DNA of 64,000 nt from Pseudomonas monteilii NBRC 103158 = DSM 14164. Its GTDB lineage: Bacteria > Pseudomonadota > Gammaproteobacteria > Pseudomonadales > Pseudomonadaceae. Below, in pieces: positions 50,880 to 60,191 of this stretch. How positions within the stretch are numbered: position 1 is the first letter of the stretch; every line of letters begins with the position of its first letter. The stretch spans positions 1 to 64,000 of the forward strand of contig NZ_BBIS01000033.1 of the NCBI RefSeq assembly GCF_000730605.1, in the 5' to 3' direction. Made by a program: the position numbers and the translations under genes. The notes under the pieces were generated by a model, which was given only the letters and a program-made list of their open reading frames with translations, ran no database searches and was not told where the DNA came from.

Positions 50880-53800
50880 ATGCGCCTGAAGTGCATTCGC
50901 CTGGCCGGGTTCAAGTCGTTCGTCGACCCGACCACGGTCAACTTCCCCAGCAACATGGCGGCTGTCGTCGGCCCCAACGGCTGCGGCAAGTCCAACATCA
51001 TCGACGCAGTGCGCTGGGTGATGGGCGAGAGTTCGGCGAAGAACCTGCGTGGCGAGTCGATGACCGACGTCATCTTCAACGGCTCCAGTGGCCGCAAACC
51101 GGTCAGCCAGGCCAGCATCGAACTGGTGTTCGACAACAGCGAAACCACCCTGGTCGGCGAGTACGCCGCCTACGCCGAGATTTCGATCCGCCGCAAGGTC
51201 ACCCGCGACGGGCAGAACAGCTATTACCTCAACGGCACCAAGTGCCGCCGGCGCGACATTACCGATATCTTCCTGGGTACTGGCCTGGGGCCGCGCAGCT
51301 ACTCGATCATTGAGCAGGGCATGATCTCCAAGCTGATCGAGGCCAAGCCCGAGGAGCTGCGCAACTTCATCGAGGAAGCCGCCGGCATTTCCAAGTACAA
51401 GGAACGCCGCCGCGAAACCGAAAACCGCATCCGCCGCACCCAGGAAAACCTGGCCCGGCTGACCGACCTGCGCGAAGAGCTGGAACGCCAGCTGGAACGC
51501 CTGCACCGCCAGGCCCAGGCAGCTGAGAAGTACCGTGAGTACAAGGCCCAGGAGCGCCAGATGAAGGCGCGTCTGTCGGCCTTGCGCTGGCGCGACCTGG
51601 ATGAGCGAGTGCGTCAGCGTGAGTCGGTGATCGGCGACCAGGACGTGTCCCATGAGGCGCTGGTGGCCGAGCAGCGCAACGCCGATGCCAGCATCGAGCG
51701 CCTGCGCGACGGTCATCACGAATTGTCCGAGCGCTTCAACCTGGTGCAGGGCCGCTTCTATTCGGTGGCCGGTGATATCGCCCGGGTCGAGCAGAGTATC
51801 CAGCACGGCCAGCAGCGCTTGCGCCAACTGCAGGACGACTTCAAGGAAGCCGAGCGCACGCGCCTGGAGACTGAGTCGCACCTGGGCCATGACCGTACTT
51901 TGCTGGCCACCTTGAGCGAAGAGCTGGCCATGCTGGAGCCCGAGCAGGAAATGACCCTTGCCTCCGCCGAAGAGGCTGCTGCCGCTCTTGAAGAGGCCGA
52001 GCTGGGCATGCACGGTTGGCAGGAGCAGTGGGACAGCTTCAACAGCCGCTCCGCCGAGCCGCGCCGCCAGGCCGAGGTGCAGCAGGCGCGCCTGCAGCAG
52101 CTGGAAGCCAGCCTGGAGCGTCTGGCCGAACGCCAGCGCAAGCTGGGCGAGGAGCGTCAGCAACTGGGTAGCGACCCGCAGGATGCCGCTATGCTTGAAC
52201 TGGCTGAGCAGTTGGCCAGCAGCGAAATACTGCTGGAAGAACTGCAACTGTCCGAAGAGCAGGTGGTCGAGCGCCTTGAAGGCGTGCGCGAGCAGTTGCA
52301 ACAGGCCACCCAGGCACAACAACAGGCGCAGGGTGACCTGCAGCGCCTGGGCGGCCGGTTGGCTTCGCTGGAGGCTTTGCAGCAGGCCGCGCTGGAGCCG
52401 GGTGCAGGTGCTGCTGACTGGCTGCAAAGCCAAAGCCTGGAGCAGCAGCCGCGCCTTGCAGAAGGCCTGCGGGTGGAACCGGGTTGGGAGCTGGCTGTGG
52501 AAACGGTGCTTGGCGCCGATCTGCAAGCCGTACTGGTGGACGACTTCGGCAAGCTCGATTTTGCCGGCCTGGAGCAGGGCGAGTTGCGCTTGCTTCTGGC
52601 CAGCGCCGACAACGCATCCTTGCCCGGCAGCCTGCTGGAAAAAGTTGAAGGCCCTATCGAACTGGCGCCTTGGCTTGGCCAGGTCAAACCGGTAGAAAAC
52701 CTGGCCGAGGCGCTGGCCCGGCGCGCAGCCCTTGCTGAAGGGCAAAGCCTGGTCAGTCGTGATGGCTATTGGGTTGGCCGGCATTTCCTGCGGGTTCGTC
52801 GTGGTGGTGAGGCCGAAGGCGGGGTTTTGGCACGCGGTCAGGAAATCGAACGGTTAGGTCAGGAGCAGCTGGAGCAGGAGGCGGCGCTGGAGCACCTGGA
52901 ACAGCAACTGCAAACCCTGCGCGAGCAGCAGCTGGGCCTGGAAGAGCAGCGCGAACAGCTGCGCCGCCGCAGCCAGGAAGAAAACCGCCTGCATGGCGAA
53001 CTCAATGCCAGCCTGTCGGCCAGCCGTGCCCGCGCCGAGCAGGTCGAATTGCGCCGCCGGCGCCTGCAGGAAGAATTGGCTGAGCTGGAAGAGCAGCGTG
53101 CCCTGGAGCATGAGCAGCTGGGCGAATCACGCCTGCTGCTGCAAGAAGCCCTGGAGCTGATGGCCCAGGACACCGAGCAACGTGAACAGTTGATGGCGCG
53201 CCGCGACACGCTGCGTGAAGGCCTCGATCGGGTGCGCCAGGAAGCCCGTCAGCACAAGGACCACGCCCACCAGCTGGCCGTGCGCCTGGGGTCGCTGCGC
53301 GCCCAGCACGATTCCACTCGTCAGGCTCTGGAACGCCTGGAGCAGCAGGCCGCGCGCCTGACCGAGCGCCAGGAACAACTGAGCCTGAACCTGGAGGAGG
53401 GTGAGGCCCCGCAGGAAGAGCTGCGCCTGAAGCTGGAGGAGCTGCTGGAGCGGCGCATGAGCGTCGACGAGGAAATGCGCAAGGCCCGCCTGCACATGGA
53501 CGAAGCCGACCGCGAACTGCGCGATGCCGAAAAACGCCGCACCCAGGCCGAGCAGCAAGCGCTGGTGTTGCGCGGCCAACTGGAACAGTTGCGCCTAGAA
53601 TGCCAAGGTTTGGATGTGCGGCGCAAAACCTTGCAGGAGCAGCTGCTGGCCGATGGCTATGACCTGCAAGGTGTGCTCGCCACCCTTGAGGCCGACGCCA
53701 GCGAGCAGGGTACCGAGCAGGAGCTGGAGCAGCTTGAAGCACGCATCCAGCGCTTGGGTGCGATCAACCTGGCGGCCATCGAAGAATACGAGCAGCAGTC

Positions 53801-54368
53801 CGAGCGCAAGCGCTACCTGGACGCGCAAGACGCCGACCTGGTCGAAGCCCTGGAGACCCTGGAAAACGTCATCCGCAAGATCGACAAGGAAACCCGCAAC
53901 CGCTTCAAGGATACCTTTGATCAGATAAATGCCGGATTACAGGCACTTTTCCCAAAAGTTTTCGGGGGCGGCAGCGCTTATCTGGAACTGACGGGCGAAG
54001 ATCTACTCGATACAGGGGTGACGATCATGGCACGGCCACCGGGTAAGAAGAACAGCACCATCCATCTGCTGTCCGGCGGCGAGAAGGCACTGACCGCTTT
54101 GGCGCTGGTGTTTGCCATTTTCAAGTTGAACCCCGCACCGTTCTGCATGCTCGACGAAGTCGACGCGCCGCTGGACGATGCCAACGTCGGGCGCTACGCC
54201 CGTCTGGTCAAGGAAATGAGTGAAAGCGTGCAGTTCATCTACATCACCCATAACAAGATTGCCATGGAGATGGCGGATCAATTGATGGGGGTAACCATGC
54301 ATGAACCCGGGTGTTCACGCCTTGTTGCAGTTGATGTGGAGGCAGCCATGGCCATGGTCGATGCGTGA
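50880..54368 (+). CDS. smc: Chromosome segregation protein SMC
   Basis: A 1162-residue structural-maintenance-of-chromosomes ATPase that condenses and segregates the chromosome with ScpAB. Walker A is GPNGCGKSNI (GPNGCGKS at residues 31-38). Long heptad-rich coiled coils (LRQLQDDFKEAERTRLETES, many EQ-rich stretches) flank a hinge around residues 500-640 (LGADLQAVLVDDFGKLDF). The C-terminal signature is LLSGGEKALTALALVFAIF, and Walker B is FCMLDEVDAPLDDANVGRYA. It follows the GntR gene after 3 bp. Confidence 0.98.
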   Translation: MRLKCIRLAGFKSFVDPTTVNFPSNMAAVVGPNGCGKSNIIDAVRWVMGESSAKNLRGESMTDVIFNGSSGRKPVSQASIELVFDNSETTLVGEYAAYAEISIRRKVTRDGQNSYYLNGTKCRRRDITDIFLGTGLGPRSYSIIEQGMISKLIEAKPEELRNFIEEAAGISKYKERRRETENRIRRTQENLARLTDLREELERQLERLHRQAQAAEKYREYKAQERQMKARLSALRWRDLDERVRQRESVIGDQDVSHEALVAEQRNADASIERLRDGHHELSERFNLVQGRFYSVAGDIARVEQSIQHGQQRLRQLQDDFKEAERTRLETESHLGHDRTLLATLSEELAMLEPEQEMTLASAEEAAAALEEAELGMHGWQEQWDSFNSRSAEPRRQAEVQQARLQQLEASLERLAERQRKLGEERQQLGSDPQDAAMLELAEQLASSEILLEELQLSEEQVVERLEGVREQLQQATQAQQQAQGDLQRLGGRLASLEALQQAALEPGAGAADWLQSQSLEQQPRLAEGLRVEPGWELAVETVLGADLQAVLVDDFGKLDFAGLEQGELRLLLASADNASLPGSLLEKVEGPIELAPWLGQVKPVENLAEALARRAALAEGQSLVSRDGYWVGRHFLRVRRGGEAEGGVLARGQEIERLGQEQLEQEAALEHLEQQLQTLREQQLGLEEQREQLRRRSQEENRLHGELNASLSASRARAEQVELRRRRLQEELAELEEQRALEHEQLGESRLLLQEALELMAQDTEQREQLMARRDTLREGLDRVRQEARQHKDHAHQLAVRLGSLRAQHDSTRQALERLEQQAARLTERQEQLSLNLEEGEAPQEELRLKLEELLERRMSVDEEMRKARLHMDEADRELRDAEKRRTQAEQQALVLRGQLEQLRLECQGLDVRRKTLQEQLLADGYDLQGVLATLEADASEQGTEQELEQLEARIQRLGAINLAAIEEYEQQSERKRYLDAQDADLVEALETLENVIRKIDKETRNRFKDTFDQINAGLQALFPKVFGGGSAYLELTGEDLLDTGVTIMARPPGKKNSTIHLLSGGEKALTALALVFAIFKLNPAPFCMLDEVDAPLDDANVGRYARLVKEMSESVQFIYITHNKIAMEMADQLMGVTMHEPGCSRLVAVDVEAAMAMVDA

Positions 54369-54379
54369 TGCGCGACGAT

Positions 54380-54408
54380 GGGGGCACATTCTGTAGCGAA
54401 ATGCCCCC
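54380..54408. terminator. Hairpin after smc
   Basis: GGGGGCA (54380-54386) and TGCCCCC (54402-54408) form a 7-bp stem 12 bp after the smc stop. There is no T-run, so it is a possible but weak terminator. Confidence 0.4.
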
Positions 54409-54573
54409 GCCATGTGCGACAGACGGTGTAAAGTTGTCTTTGGTCGTGCTAGCTTAATGTCACTCGTTTTTTGCGTGGGTAAAACGCCTGTCAGAACATA
54501 GAGTTGGCGCCACGTGTTAAAGGGCTTTGAACCCTTTGTTTTCAAGCATATTTTTATAGAGGCACGGGATTAC

Positions 54574-55461
54574 ATGGAAATCGGTCTGCGCGAGTGGCTG
54601 ATCGTCATCGGCATCATTGTCATTGCCGGGATTCTTTTCGACGGCTGGCGCCGCATGCGCGGCGGCAAAGGCAAATTGAAATTCCGTCTGGATCGCAGTT
54701 ATTCCAACCTGCCGGACGAAGACGGCGGCAGTGCCGAAGTGCTCGGCCCGTCGCGGGTGCTGGATACCCACAAGGAGCCTGAGCTGGACGAAAGCGACCT
54801 GCCGTCGCTCAGCGCTTCTGCGCGTGATCGTGAGCGCGAGCCCAAGCCGGTCAAGGCCGGCAAGCGCGGCAAGCGTGCGGCCGCCGACGTACAGCAGGGC
54901 GACCTGAACCTCAGCGCCGAGCCGCGTGAGCCGGACCTGTTTGCCGAAAGCGACGACGACTTCGCCGCCGACAACACCCGCAATAGCGGTGCGGCCCCTG
55001 CCAGCAGCAGCGTGAAGGAGCTGCCGCCGGCCGAGGAAGTGCTGGTTATCAGCGTGATCTCCCGCGACGAGGGCGGCTTCAAGGGCCCGGCACTGCTGCA
55101 GAATATTCTGGAAAGCGGCTTGCGCTTCGGCGAAATGGACATCTTCCACCGCCACGAGAGCATGGCCGGCCACGGCGAAGTGCTGTTCTCCATGGCCAAC
55201 GCGGTCAAGCCTGGCGTGTTCGACCTGGACGACATCGACCACTTCAGCACCCGTGCCGTCAGCTTCTTCCTCGGCTTGCCGGGCCCGCGCCATCCGAAGC
55301 AAGCCTTCGACGTGATGGTGGCTGCGGCACGCAAGCTGGCCCACGAACTGAACGGTGAGCTCAAGGACGATCAGCGCAGCGTGCTGACCGCCCAGACGAT
55401 CGAGCACTACCGCCAGCGTATCGTCGAGTTCGAGCGCCGCGCGCTGACCCAGAAGCGCTGA
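54574..55461 (+). CDS. zipA: Cell division protein ZipA
   Basis: A 295-residue inner-membrane protein that tethers FtsZ to the membrane at the septum. The ATG at 54574 (MEIGLREWLIVIGIIVIAGI) has GAGG upstream. One N-terminal membrane segment is followed by a charged Pro/Glu/Lys linker (KAGKRGKRAAADVQQ). The C-terminal FtsZ-binding domain follows (EEVLVISVISRDEGGFKGPA, LQNILESGLRFGEMDIFHRH, PRHPKQAFDVMVAAARKLAH). It lies between smc and ligA, as in other Pseudomonas. Confidence 0.97.
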   Translation: MEIGLREWLIVIGIIVIAGILFDGWRRMRGGKGKLKFRLDRSYSNLPDEDGGSAEVLGPSRVLDTHKEPELDESDLPSLSASARDREREPKPVKAGKRGKRAAADVQQGDLNLSAEPREPDLFAESDDDFAADNTRNSGAAPASSSVKELPPAEEVLVISVISRDEGGFKGPALLQNILESGLRFGEMDIFHRHESMAGHGEVLFSMANAVKPGVFDLDDIDHFSTRAVSFFLGLPGPRHPKQAFDVMVAAARKLAHELNGELKDDQRSVLTAQTIEHYRQRIVEFERRALTQKR

Positions 55462-55504
55462 TGTGCCCAAGTGGGCAGACCTCTGTCCACCCTGTTTCAA
55501 GCGC

Positions 55505-55529
55505 AAGAGCAGCCAAGGGCTGCTCTTTT
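55505..55529 (+). terminator. Hairpin terminator between zipA and ligA
   Basis: AAGAGCAGCC (55505-55514) and GGCTGCTCTT (55518-55527) form a 10-bp stem with a three-base loop, followed by a short TTTT. It lies only 22 bp before the ligA start, so it may attenuate rather than fully separate the genes. Confidence 0.7.
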
Positions 55530-55550
55530 GCTATGCAAGAGAACCTGAAA

Positions 55551-57881
55551 ATGACCGCCGAAACCCGTATCCACGAACTGCGTGCCGAGCTCGACCAGCA
55601 CAACTACCGCTACTACGTGCTCGATGAGCCCAGCGTGCCGGATGCCGAATACGACCGCCTGTTCAACGAGCTGAAGGCGCTTGAAGCCGAGCACCCGCAC
55701 CTTGTCACACCCGACTCGCCCACCCAGCGTGTCGGCGGCGCTGCCCTGGCCGCCTTTAGCCAGGTGCGCCATGAAGTCCCGATGCTCAGCCTGGGTAACG
55801 CTTTCGAGGAAACCGACCTGCGTGAGTTCGGTCGCCGCGTTGTAGAAGGCCTCGATCAGCCCGGCGCGGTCGACTACAGCTGTGAACCCAAGCTCGACGG
55901 CCTGGCCGTGAGCCTGCTGTACCGCGATGGCCAGCTGGTGCAGGGCGCTACCCGTGGCGATGGCACCACCGGCGAAGACATCAGCGCCAACGTGCGCACG
56001 GTGCGCAACATCCCGCTCAAGCTACAGGGTGAGGGCTGGCCGGCGGTGCTGGAGGTGCGCGGCGAGGTGTACATGAGCAAGGCCGGTTTCGACCGGCTCA
56101 ATGCAGCCCAGGCCGAAGCCGGTGGCAAGACGTTCGCCAACCCACGCAACGCCGCCGCCGGTAGCCTGCGCCAGCTGGATTCGAAAATCACCGCCAGCCG
56201 CCCGCTGGAGTTCTGCTGCTATGGCGTTGGTCAGGTGTCTGAAAGCATCGGCGACAGCCATATAGGCATCCTTGAACAGCTCAAAGCCTGGGGGATGCCG
56301 ATCAGTCGCGAGCTCAAGCATGCGGCAGGCATCGAAGAATGCCTGGCCTACTACCGCGACATCGGCGAGCGACGTAACAGCCTGCCGTATGAAATCGATG
56401 GTGTCGTGTTCAAGGTCAACAGCCTGGCCGCCCAGCGCGAGTTGGGCTTCCGTGCGCGTGAGCCACGCTGGGCGATTGCCCACAAGTTCCCGGCCATGGA
56501 AGAGCTGACCGAGGTGCTGGACGTCGAATTCCAGGTTGGCCGCACGGGGGCGGTAACGCCTGTAGCGCGCCTGAAGCCGGTCAAGGTTGCGGGTGTGACC
56601 GTGTCCAATGCCACCTTGCACAACATGGACGAAATCGCCCGCCTGGGCCTGCGCATCGGTGACACGGTAATCATCCGCCGTGCCGGTGACGTTATCCCGC
56701 AGGTGATGCAGGTGGTGCTGGAGCGTCGCCCGGAAGATGCCCGCCCGGTCGAGGTGCCGAGCGCGTGCCCGGTGTGTGGCTCGCAGGTCGAGCGTACTCA
56801 ATTGGTCAAACGCAGCAAGGGCAAGGAAACCACCAGCGAAGGCGCGGTGTACCGCTGCGTTGGCCGCCTGGCCTGTGGCGCCCAGCTCAAGCAGGCGATC
56901 ATTCACTACGTGTCGCGCCGTGCCATGGACATCGATGGGCTTGGTGAGAAGAGTGTCGAGCAACTGGTGGACGAAGGCCTGATCGGCTCGCCGGCAGACT
57001 TGTACAAGCTGGAATTTGACCAGATCGTTGGCCTGGAAGGTTTCGCCGAAGTGTCCAGCAAGAAGCTGCTGGATGCCATCGAGGCCAGTAAGCGCCCGGC
57101 CTTGGCGCGCTTCATCTACGCTTTGGGCATTCCGGATGTAGGCGAAGAGACTGCCAAGGTGCTGGCCCGCTCGCTGGGCAGCCTGGCGCGCGTGCAGCAG
57201 GCATTGCCGCAGGTGCTCACCTACCTGCCGGACATCGGCCTGGAGGTTGCCCACGAGATCCACAACTTCTTTGAAGACGAGCACAACCGCAAGGTCATCA
57301 AGCAACTGCTCGATAGCGGCATGCAACTGCAGGACGAGGGCGAACTGGCTGCCGAATTCGCCGCCAGCACCACCCTCGCCGGCATGATTGCCAAGCTCGA
57401 CATTGCCTCGGTCGGCCCGACCGGGGCCGAGAAGCTGGTGGCCAAGCTCGACACCCTGGAAAAGATCATCGCCGCCGACGGCATCGACCTGCGCCAGGCC
57501 CTTGCGGCCAAGCAGGCGGATGCCGTGCGTGAGTTCTTCAAGGATGAAGCGAACCAGAAGCTGGCGCGGGACATCGAAGCGCAGTTACTGGCGTTCGGCA
57601 TGCACTGGACCAGCGAGAAAAAAGTGGCCGAAGGTTTGCCGCTGGTAGGTCAGACCTGGGTGCTCACCGGTACCCTGGAGCGCATGAGCCGCGACATCGC
57701 CAAGGACAAGCTGGAAAGCCTGGGGGCCAAGGTGGCGGGTTCGGTGTCTGGCAAGACCCACTGCGTGGTGGCCGGGCCAGGGGCGGGGTCCAAGCTGGCC
57801 AAGGCTGCCGAGCTGGGGGTGAAGGTGCTGGACGAAGATGCCTTTGTCACCTTCCTGGCCGGGCAGGGGGTCACGGTTTAA
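55551..57881 (+). CDS. ligA: NAD-dependent DNA ligase LigA
   Basis: A 776-residue replicative ligase. The ATG at 55551 (MTAETRIHELRAELDQHNYR) fits the family; upstream in-frame sequence contains the terminator. The adenylated lysine is K114 in CEPKLDGLAV. The OB fold (FQVGRTGAVTPVARLKPV), the four-Cys zinc finger (CPVCGSQ..YRCVGRLACGA), HhH repeats (DIDGLGEKSVEQLVDEG) and the C-terminal BRCT domain (GQTWVLTGTLERMSRDIAKD) are all present. Confidence 0.98.
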   Translation: MTAETRIHELRAELDQHNYRYYVLDEPSVPDAEYDRLFNELKALEAEHPHLVTPDSPTQRVGGAALAAFSQVRHEVPMLSLGNAFEETDLREFGRRVVEGLDQPGAVDYSCEPKLDGLAVSLLYRDGQLVQGATRGDGTTGEDISANVRTVRNIPLKLQGEGWPAVLEVRGEVYMSKAGFDRLNAAQAEAGGKTFANPRNAAAGSLRQLDSKITASRPLEFCCYGVGQVSESIGDSHIGILEQLKAWGMPISRELKHAAGIEECLAYYRDIGERRNSLPYEIDGVVFKVNSLAAQRELGFRAREPRWAIAHKFPAMEELTEVLDVEFQVGRTGAVTPVARLKPVKVAGVTVSNATLHNMDEIARLGLRIGDTVIIRRAGDVIPQVMQVVLERRPEDARPVEVPSACPVCGSQVERTQLVKRSKGKETTSEGAVYRCVGRLACGAQLKQAIIHYVSRRAMDIDGLGEKSVEQLVDEGLIGSPADLYKLEFDQIVGLEGFAEVSSKKLLDAIEASKRPALARFIYALGIPDVGEETAKVLARSLGSLARVQQALPQVLTYLPDIGLEVAHEIHNFFEDEHNRKVIKQLLDSGMQLQDEGELAAEFAASTTLAGMIAKLDIASVGPTGAEKLVAKLDTLEKIIAADGIDLRQALAAKQADAVREFFKDEANQKLARDIEAQLLAFGMHWTSEKKVAEGLPLVGQTWVLTGTLERMSRDIAKDKLESLGAKVAGSVSGKTHCVVAGPGAGSKLAKAAELGVKVLDEDAFVTFLAGQGVTV

Positions 57882-57898
57882 AGGCCGGCGTGCGTTTC

Positions 57899-57925
57899 TT
57901 GTGGGGGCGGGTTTACCCGCGAAAA
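57899..57925. repeat. Single REP element after ligA
   Basis: TTGTGGGGGCGGGTTTACCC followed by GCGAAAAGG is one copy of the genome's REP-type repeat with an internal GCGGGTTTACCCGC hairpin. Confidence 0.8.
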
Positions 57926-57991
57926 GGAGGGGGCTGCCACGTCAGCCCTGACAAGTCATTGAGAAATGATGACTTTTTCTCCCGCTAGAGG

Positions 57992-58019
57992 TTGTATCTG
58001 CCCCCAAGACCGGTACAAT
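57992..58019 (+). promoter_or_regulatory. Sigma-70-type promoter for the 4.5S RNA gene
   Basis: A -35-like TTGTAT (57992-57997) and a -10 TACAAT (58014-58019) are separated by 16 bp. The RNA core begins about 33 bp further, so a short 5' leader would be processed off. Confidence 0.6.
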
Positions 58020-58051
58020 GGCGCCACTCGCTGCTCAGCGAGGCATGTAGT

Positions 58052-58161
58052 GGTGGCCCCATCGGTCCCCCCGCATTGATTACCCGTTAACCTGGTCAGG
58101 CCCGGAAGGGAGCAGCCATAGCGGGAACATCGAGTGCCGGGGTGTGGCTGGTGGGGCCGCC
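58052..58161 (+). ncRNA. ffs: 4.5S RNA (bacterial small signal recognition particle RNA)
   Basis: The diagnostic domain IV apical hairpin is present: GGTCAGGCCCGGAAGGGAGC followed by AGCC. The ends GGTGGCCCCA (58052-58061) and TGGGGCCGCC (58152-58161) pair to form the long closing stem, so the core is 110 nt. The RNA binds Ffh and targets inner-membrane proteins co-translationally. The exact 5' and 3' ends are estimated from pairing; there is no clear poly-T terminator after it. Confidence 0.93.
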
Positions 58162-58184
58162 TCCATTTCCGGGGTCGGAAAACC

Positions 58185-58604
58185 TCAAACTGCGGCGAAC
58201 GCCTTCTTACTTTCCTGCTTGTCGTTCAGTGCCCCTGCCGCAGAGAGCTTCATCAGCCTTTGGAATTTCGGGCATGCCAAATGATCTTCTTCCGGACATT
58301 GCGCTGCGTGCCGCAAGCCCTTGCTCATCGCCTGTAACCGCTTGATCCGCGCATCCAGCTCGTCCGCCTTGGCCATCAGCATCTGCCGGTTCACCTGCAA
58401 GTCCACCAGCATCGCCCCCACTTCATCCAGCGAAAACCCCGCAGCCTGCCCCAGGGCGATCAGCGCCAGCCGGTCCGCCACATCGGCTGCAAACTGCCGC
58501 CGTTGGCCGTGCCCGGCGAGTGACTTGAGCAAACCTTTCTTCTCGTAGTAACGCAGTGTCGAGGCGGGTACGCCTGTGCGTTTGGCGACGTCGGCAATGT
58601 CCAT
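58185..58604 (-). CDS. MerR family transcriptional regulator
   Basis: A 139-residue regulator (MDIADVAKRTGVPASTLRYY). The N-terminal MerR HTH with RYYEKKGLLKS and the second helix GQRRQFAADVADRLALIALG are clear, followed by the dimerisation coiled coil ADELDARIKRLQAM. The C-terminus has C-n7-C (CPEEDHLAC), which could bind metal or sense redox. It is divergent from a DUF2938 gene, with a MerR-type operator between them. The inducer is unknown. Confidence 0.92.
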   Translation of the reverse strand: MDIADVAKRTGVPASTLRYYEKKGLLKSLAGHGQRRQFAADVADRLALIALGQAAGFSLDEVGAMLVDLQVNRQMLMAKADELDARIKRLQAMSKGLRHAAQCPEEDHLACPKFQRLMKLSAAGALNDKQESKKAFAAV

Positions 58605-58613
58605 TTAGGGCCC

Positions 58614-58644
58614 TTGACTTGAAGTTGACTTCAACTTCTATGCT
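58614..58644 (+). promoter_or_regulatory. MerR-type promoter/operator with 19-bp spacer
   Basis: A -35 TTGACT (58614-58619) and a -10 TATGCT (58639-58644) are separated by 19 bp, the long spacing typical of MerR-activated promoters. Inside the spacer is a perfect dyad GAAGTTGA-CT-TCAACTTC (58621-58638). It points toward the DUF2938 gene. Confidence 0.85.
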
Positions 58645-58686
58645 GCGCGTCATGGTGATGACCGTCAATCTTCGAGGGCTTGTTCT

Positions 58687-59187
58687 ATGACGATTACTGC
58701 GATGTTTTCAGCTGCATTGCCGATTGGCATGGGTGCCACGGTGGTGATGGACGTGTGGGGGCTGCTGCTGCGGCGCTTGGGTGTTGCCACGCTTGATTTC
58801 GCCATGATTGGGCGTTGGGCGGGGCATTTGCTTAACGGTCGTGTACTGCATCAGGCGATTGCCAAAGCCGAACCCGTGCGATATGAGTTAGCGTGGGGGT
58901 GGGTGATTCATTACGCCATCGGTGTGCTGTTCGCAATGCTGCTGGTTGTGATCGTAGGGGAGGGCTGGTTGCTGTCGCCTACTTTGTTGCCTGCAGCAGT
59001 TGTTGGCGTGGGTACGGTCGTGGCACCGTTGTGCTTCATGCAGCCGGCGATGGGCGCGGGATTCTTTGCGTCCAGGACGCCGAAGCCTGTGCGAAACTGT
59101 CTTAAGAGCCTGGCCACGCATCTTGTGTTTGGCGTGGGGATGTTCTTGAGTGCGGGATTGCTGGCATCGGGCTGGCTTATCAAGTGA
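58687..59187 (+). CDS. DUF2938 family membrane protein
   Basis: A 166-residue integral membrane protein (MTITAMFSAALPIGMGATVV). The family-typical GMGATVVMDVWGLLLRRLGV and WVIHYAIGVLFAMLLVVIVGEGW segments are present, with about four membrane spans. Function is unknown. It is driven by the divergent MerR-type promoter, so expression is probably induced by the ligand of the adjacent MerR protein. Confidence 0.88.
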   Translation: MTITAMFSAALPIGMGATVVMDVWGLLLRRLGVATLDFAMIGRWAGHLLNGRVLHQAIAKAEPVRYELAWGWVIHYAIGVLFAMLLVVIVGEGWLLSPTLLPAAVVGVGTVVAPLCFMQPAMGAGFFASRTPKPVRNCLKSLATHLVFGVGMFLSAGLLASGWLIK

Positions 59188-59299
59188 CGGCGAATGCGCC
59201 TGGGTTAGTCGCTGACTATGTTCCACCCGTGGCAAGAGCGGTATCGCTGTCTTCCAATAGCGGTTGTAGTCAGATTGCCTGCTTGCTTGCTGACGCAGG

Positions 59300-60067
59300 T
59301 CAGGGGTGAGCTACAGTCATGGGGTCCGGATTGTCTATCCCCCCATACCGCTGCATTATTCGCTCGACCTCCCCCGATTGCTTCAGTCGCACCAGCGCCC
59401 GCAGCACTCCCTGGGTCGGTATCGCCGGGTCATTGCGCACCATGCACCCCAGGTCCTGTTCCTCCAGCACTGCCAAGCCCTGCAGTTGCTGTTCTGCCGG
59501 CAAGCCCTGGTTGAACCACTGCAAAGACAGTTGATTGCTCACTGCATGCCGGTACCGACCCGCATGCAGTTTCTGCAGCACCAGCAATTGGCTGCGGCTG
59601 TCTTCACGGCGCAACTGGCCCTGATCCAGCAGCGGCTGCAGGGTCGAGTAGGTGTAGCCCAGTACCGTGCCGATAGCCTGGGGTGGCAGTTGCTCCGGGG
59701 GCATTGGGGTGCTGTCGCCGACACGACCCACCAACACGTCACGCTGGTGTATCAGCGGGATACTCCAGACAAAATCCCCGGGGCGGTCATTGAACCACTG
59801 GGCGCTGACATAGCAGCGCACATCGATATCGCCGTTGTTCATGGCCTCCTGCAGGCGAAGGCGGGCCATGACGTGATACTGGGGGCGTACGCCCACTTCC
59901 TTGGCCAGCGCTTGTATCAGGTCATACACCAGGCCTTCCACCGGCTGGTTGCCTTCTATGCGTACTAGCGGCATGCTCCAGCTCTCTGCAACGGAGAAGC
60001 GCAGCACGGGCTGTTCAGCCAGGCTGTGCATGGGCCAGAGCAGTAGCAGGGCCAGCAAACTTCGCAA
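59300..60067 (-). CDS. Periplasmic amino-acid-type solute-binding protein (SBP family 3)
   Basis: A 255-residue exported protein. I place the start at TTG 60067 because AGGGAGG lies 8 bases upstream and the sequence then begins with a signal peptide (RSLLALLLLWPMHSLA). Family-3 binding-protein text follows: LRFSVAESWSMPLVRIEGNQ, VEGLVYDLIQALAKEVGVRP, WSIPLIHQRDVLVGR, IGTVLGYTYSTLQPLL and LVRLKQSGEVERIMQRYGG. No permease or ATPase lies beside it. The ligand is unknown. Confidence 0.88.
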   Translation of the reverse strand: MRSLLALLLLWPMHSLAEQPVLRFSVAESWSMPLVRIEGNQPVEGLVYDLIQALAKEVGVRPQYHVMARLRLQEAMNNGDIDVRCYVSAQWFNDRPGDFVWSIPLIHQRDVLVGRVGDSTPMPPEQLPPQAIGTVLGYTYSTLQPLLDQGQLRREDSRSQLLVLQKLHAGRYRHAVSNQLSLQWFNQGLPAEQQLQGLAVLEEQDLGCMVRNDPAIPTQGVLRALVRLKQSGEVERIMQRYGGIDNPDPMTVAHP

Positions 60068-60191
60068 AGGCGTATCCTCCCTGAACAACGCGCCTGCCTC
60101 AAAGCTTAGACGACTCGCGCAGGGTGCAATTTTGCCCCCGCTCCGCTAGCATTAGCGCTCTTCCGCTCTATCAGGCTACGATGGTTTTTCG

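Noticed and set aside
50154..52784. Very long minus-strand open frame (876 codons) opposite smc and the GntR gene
   Set aside because: It lies wholly antisense to smc and GntR, which have strong domain evidence. Its text is Leu/Gln/Ala-rich as expected from the mirrored codons of coiled-coil genes in high-GC DNA, and no domain is recognisable.
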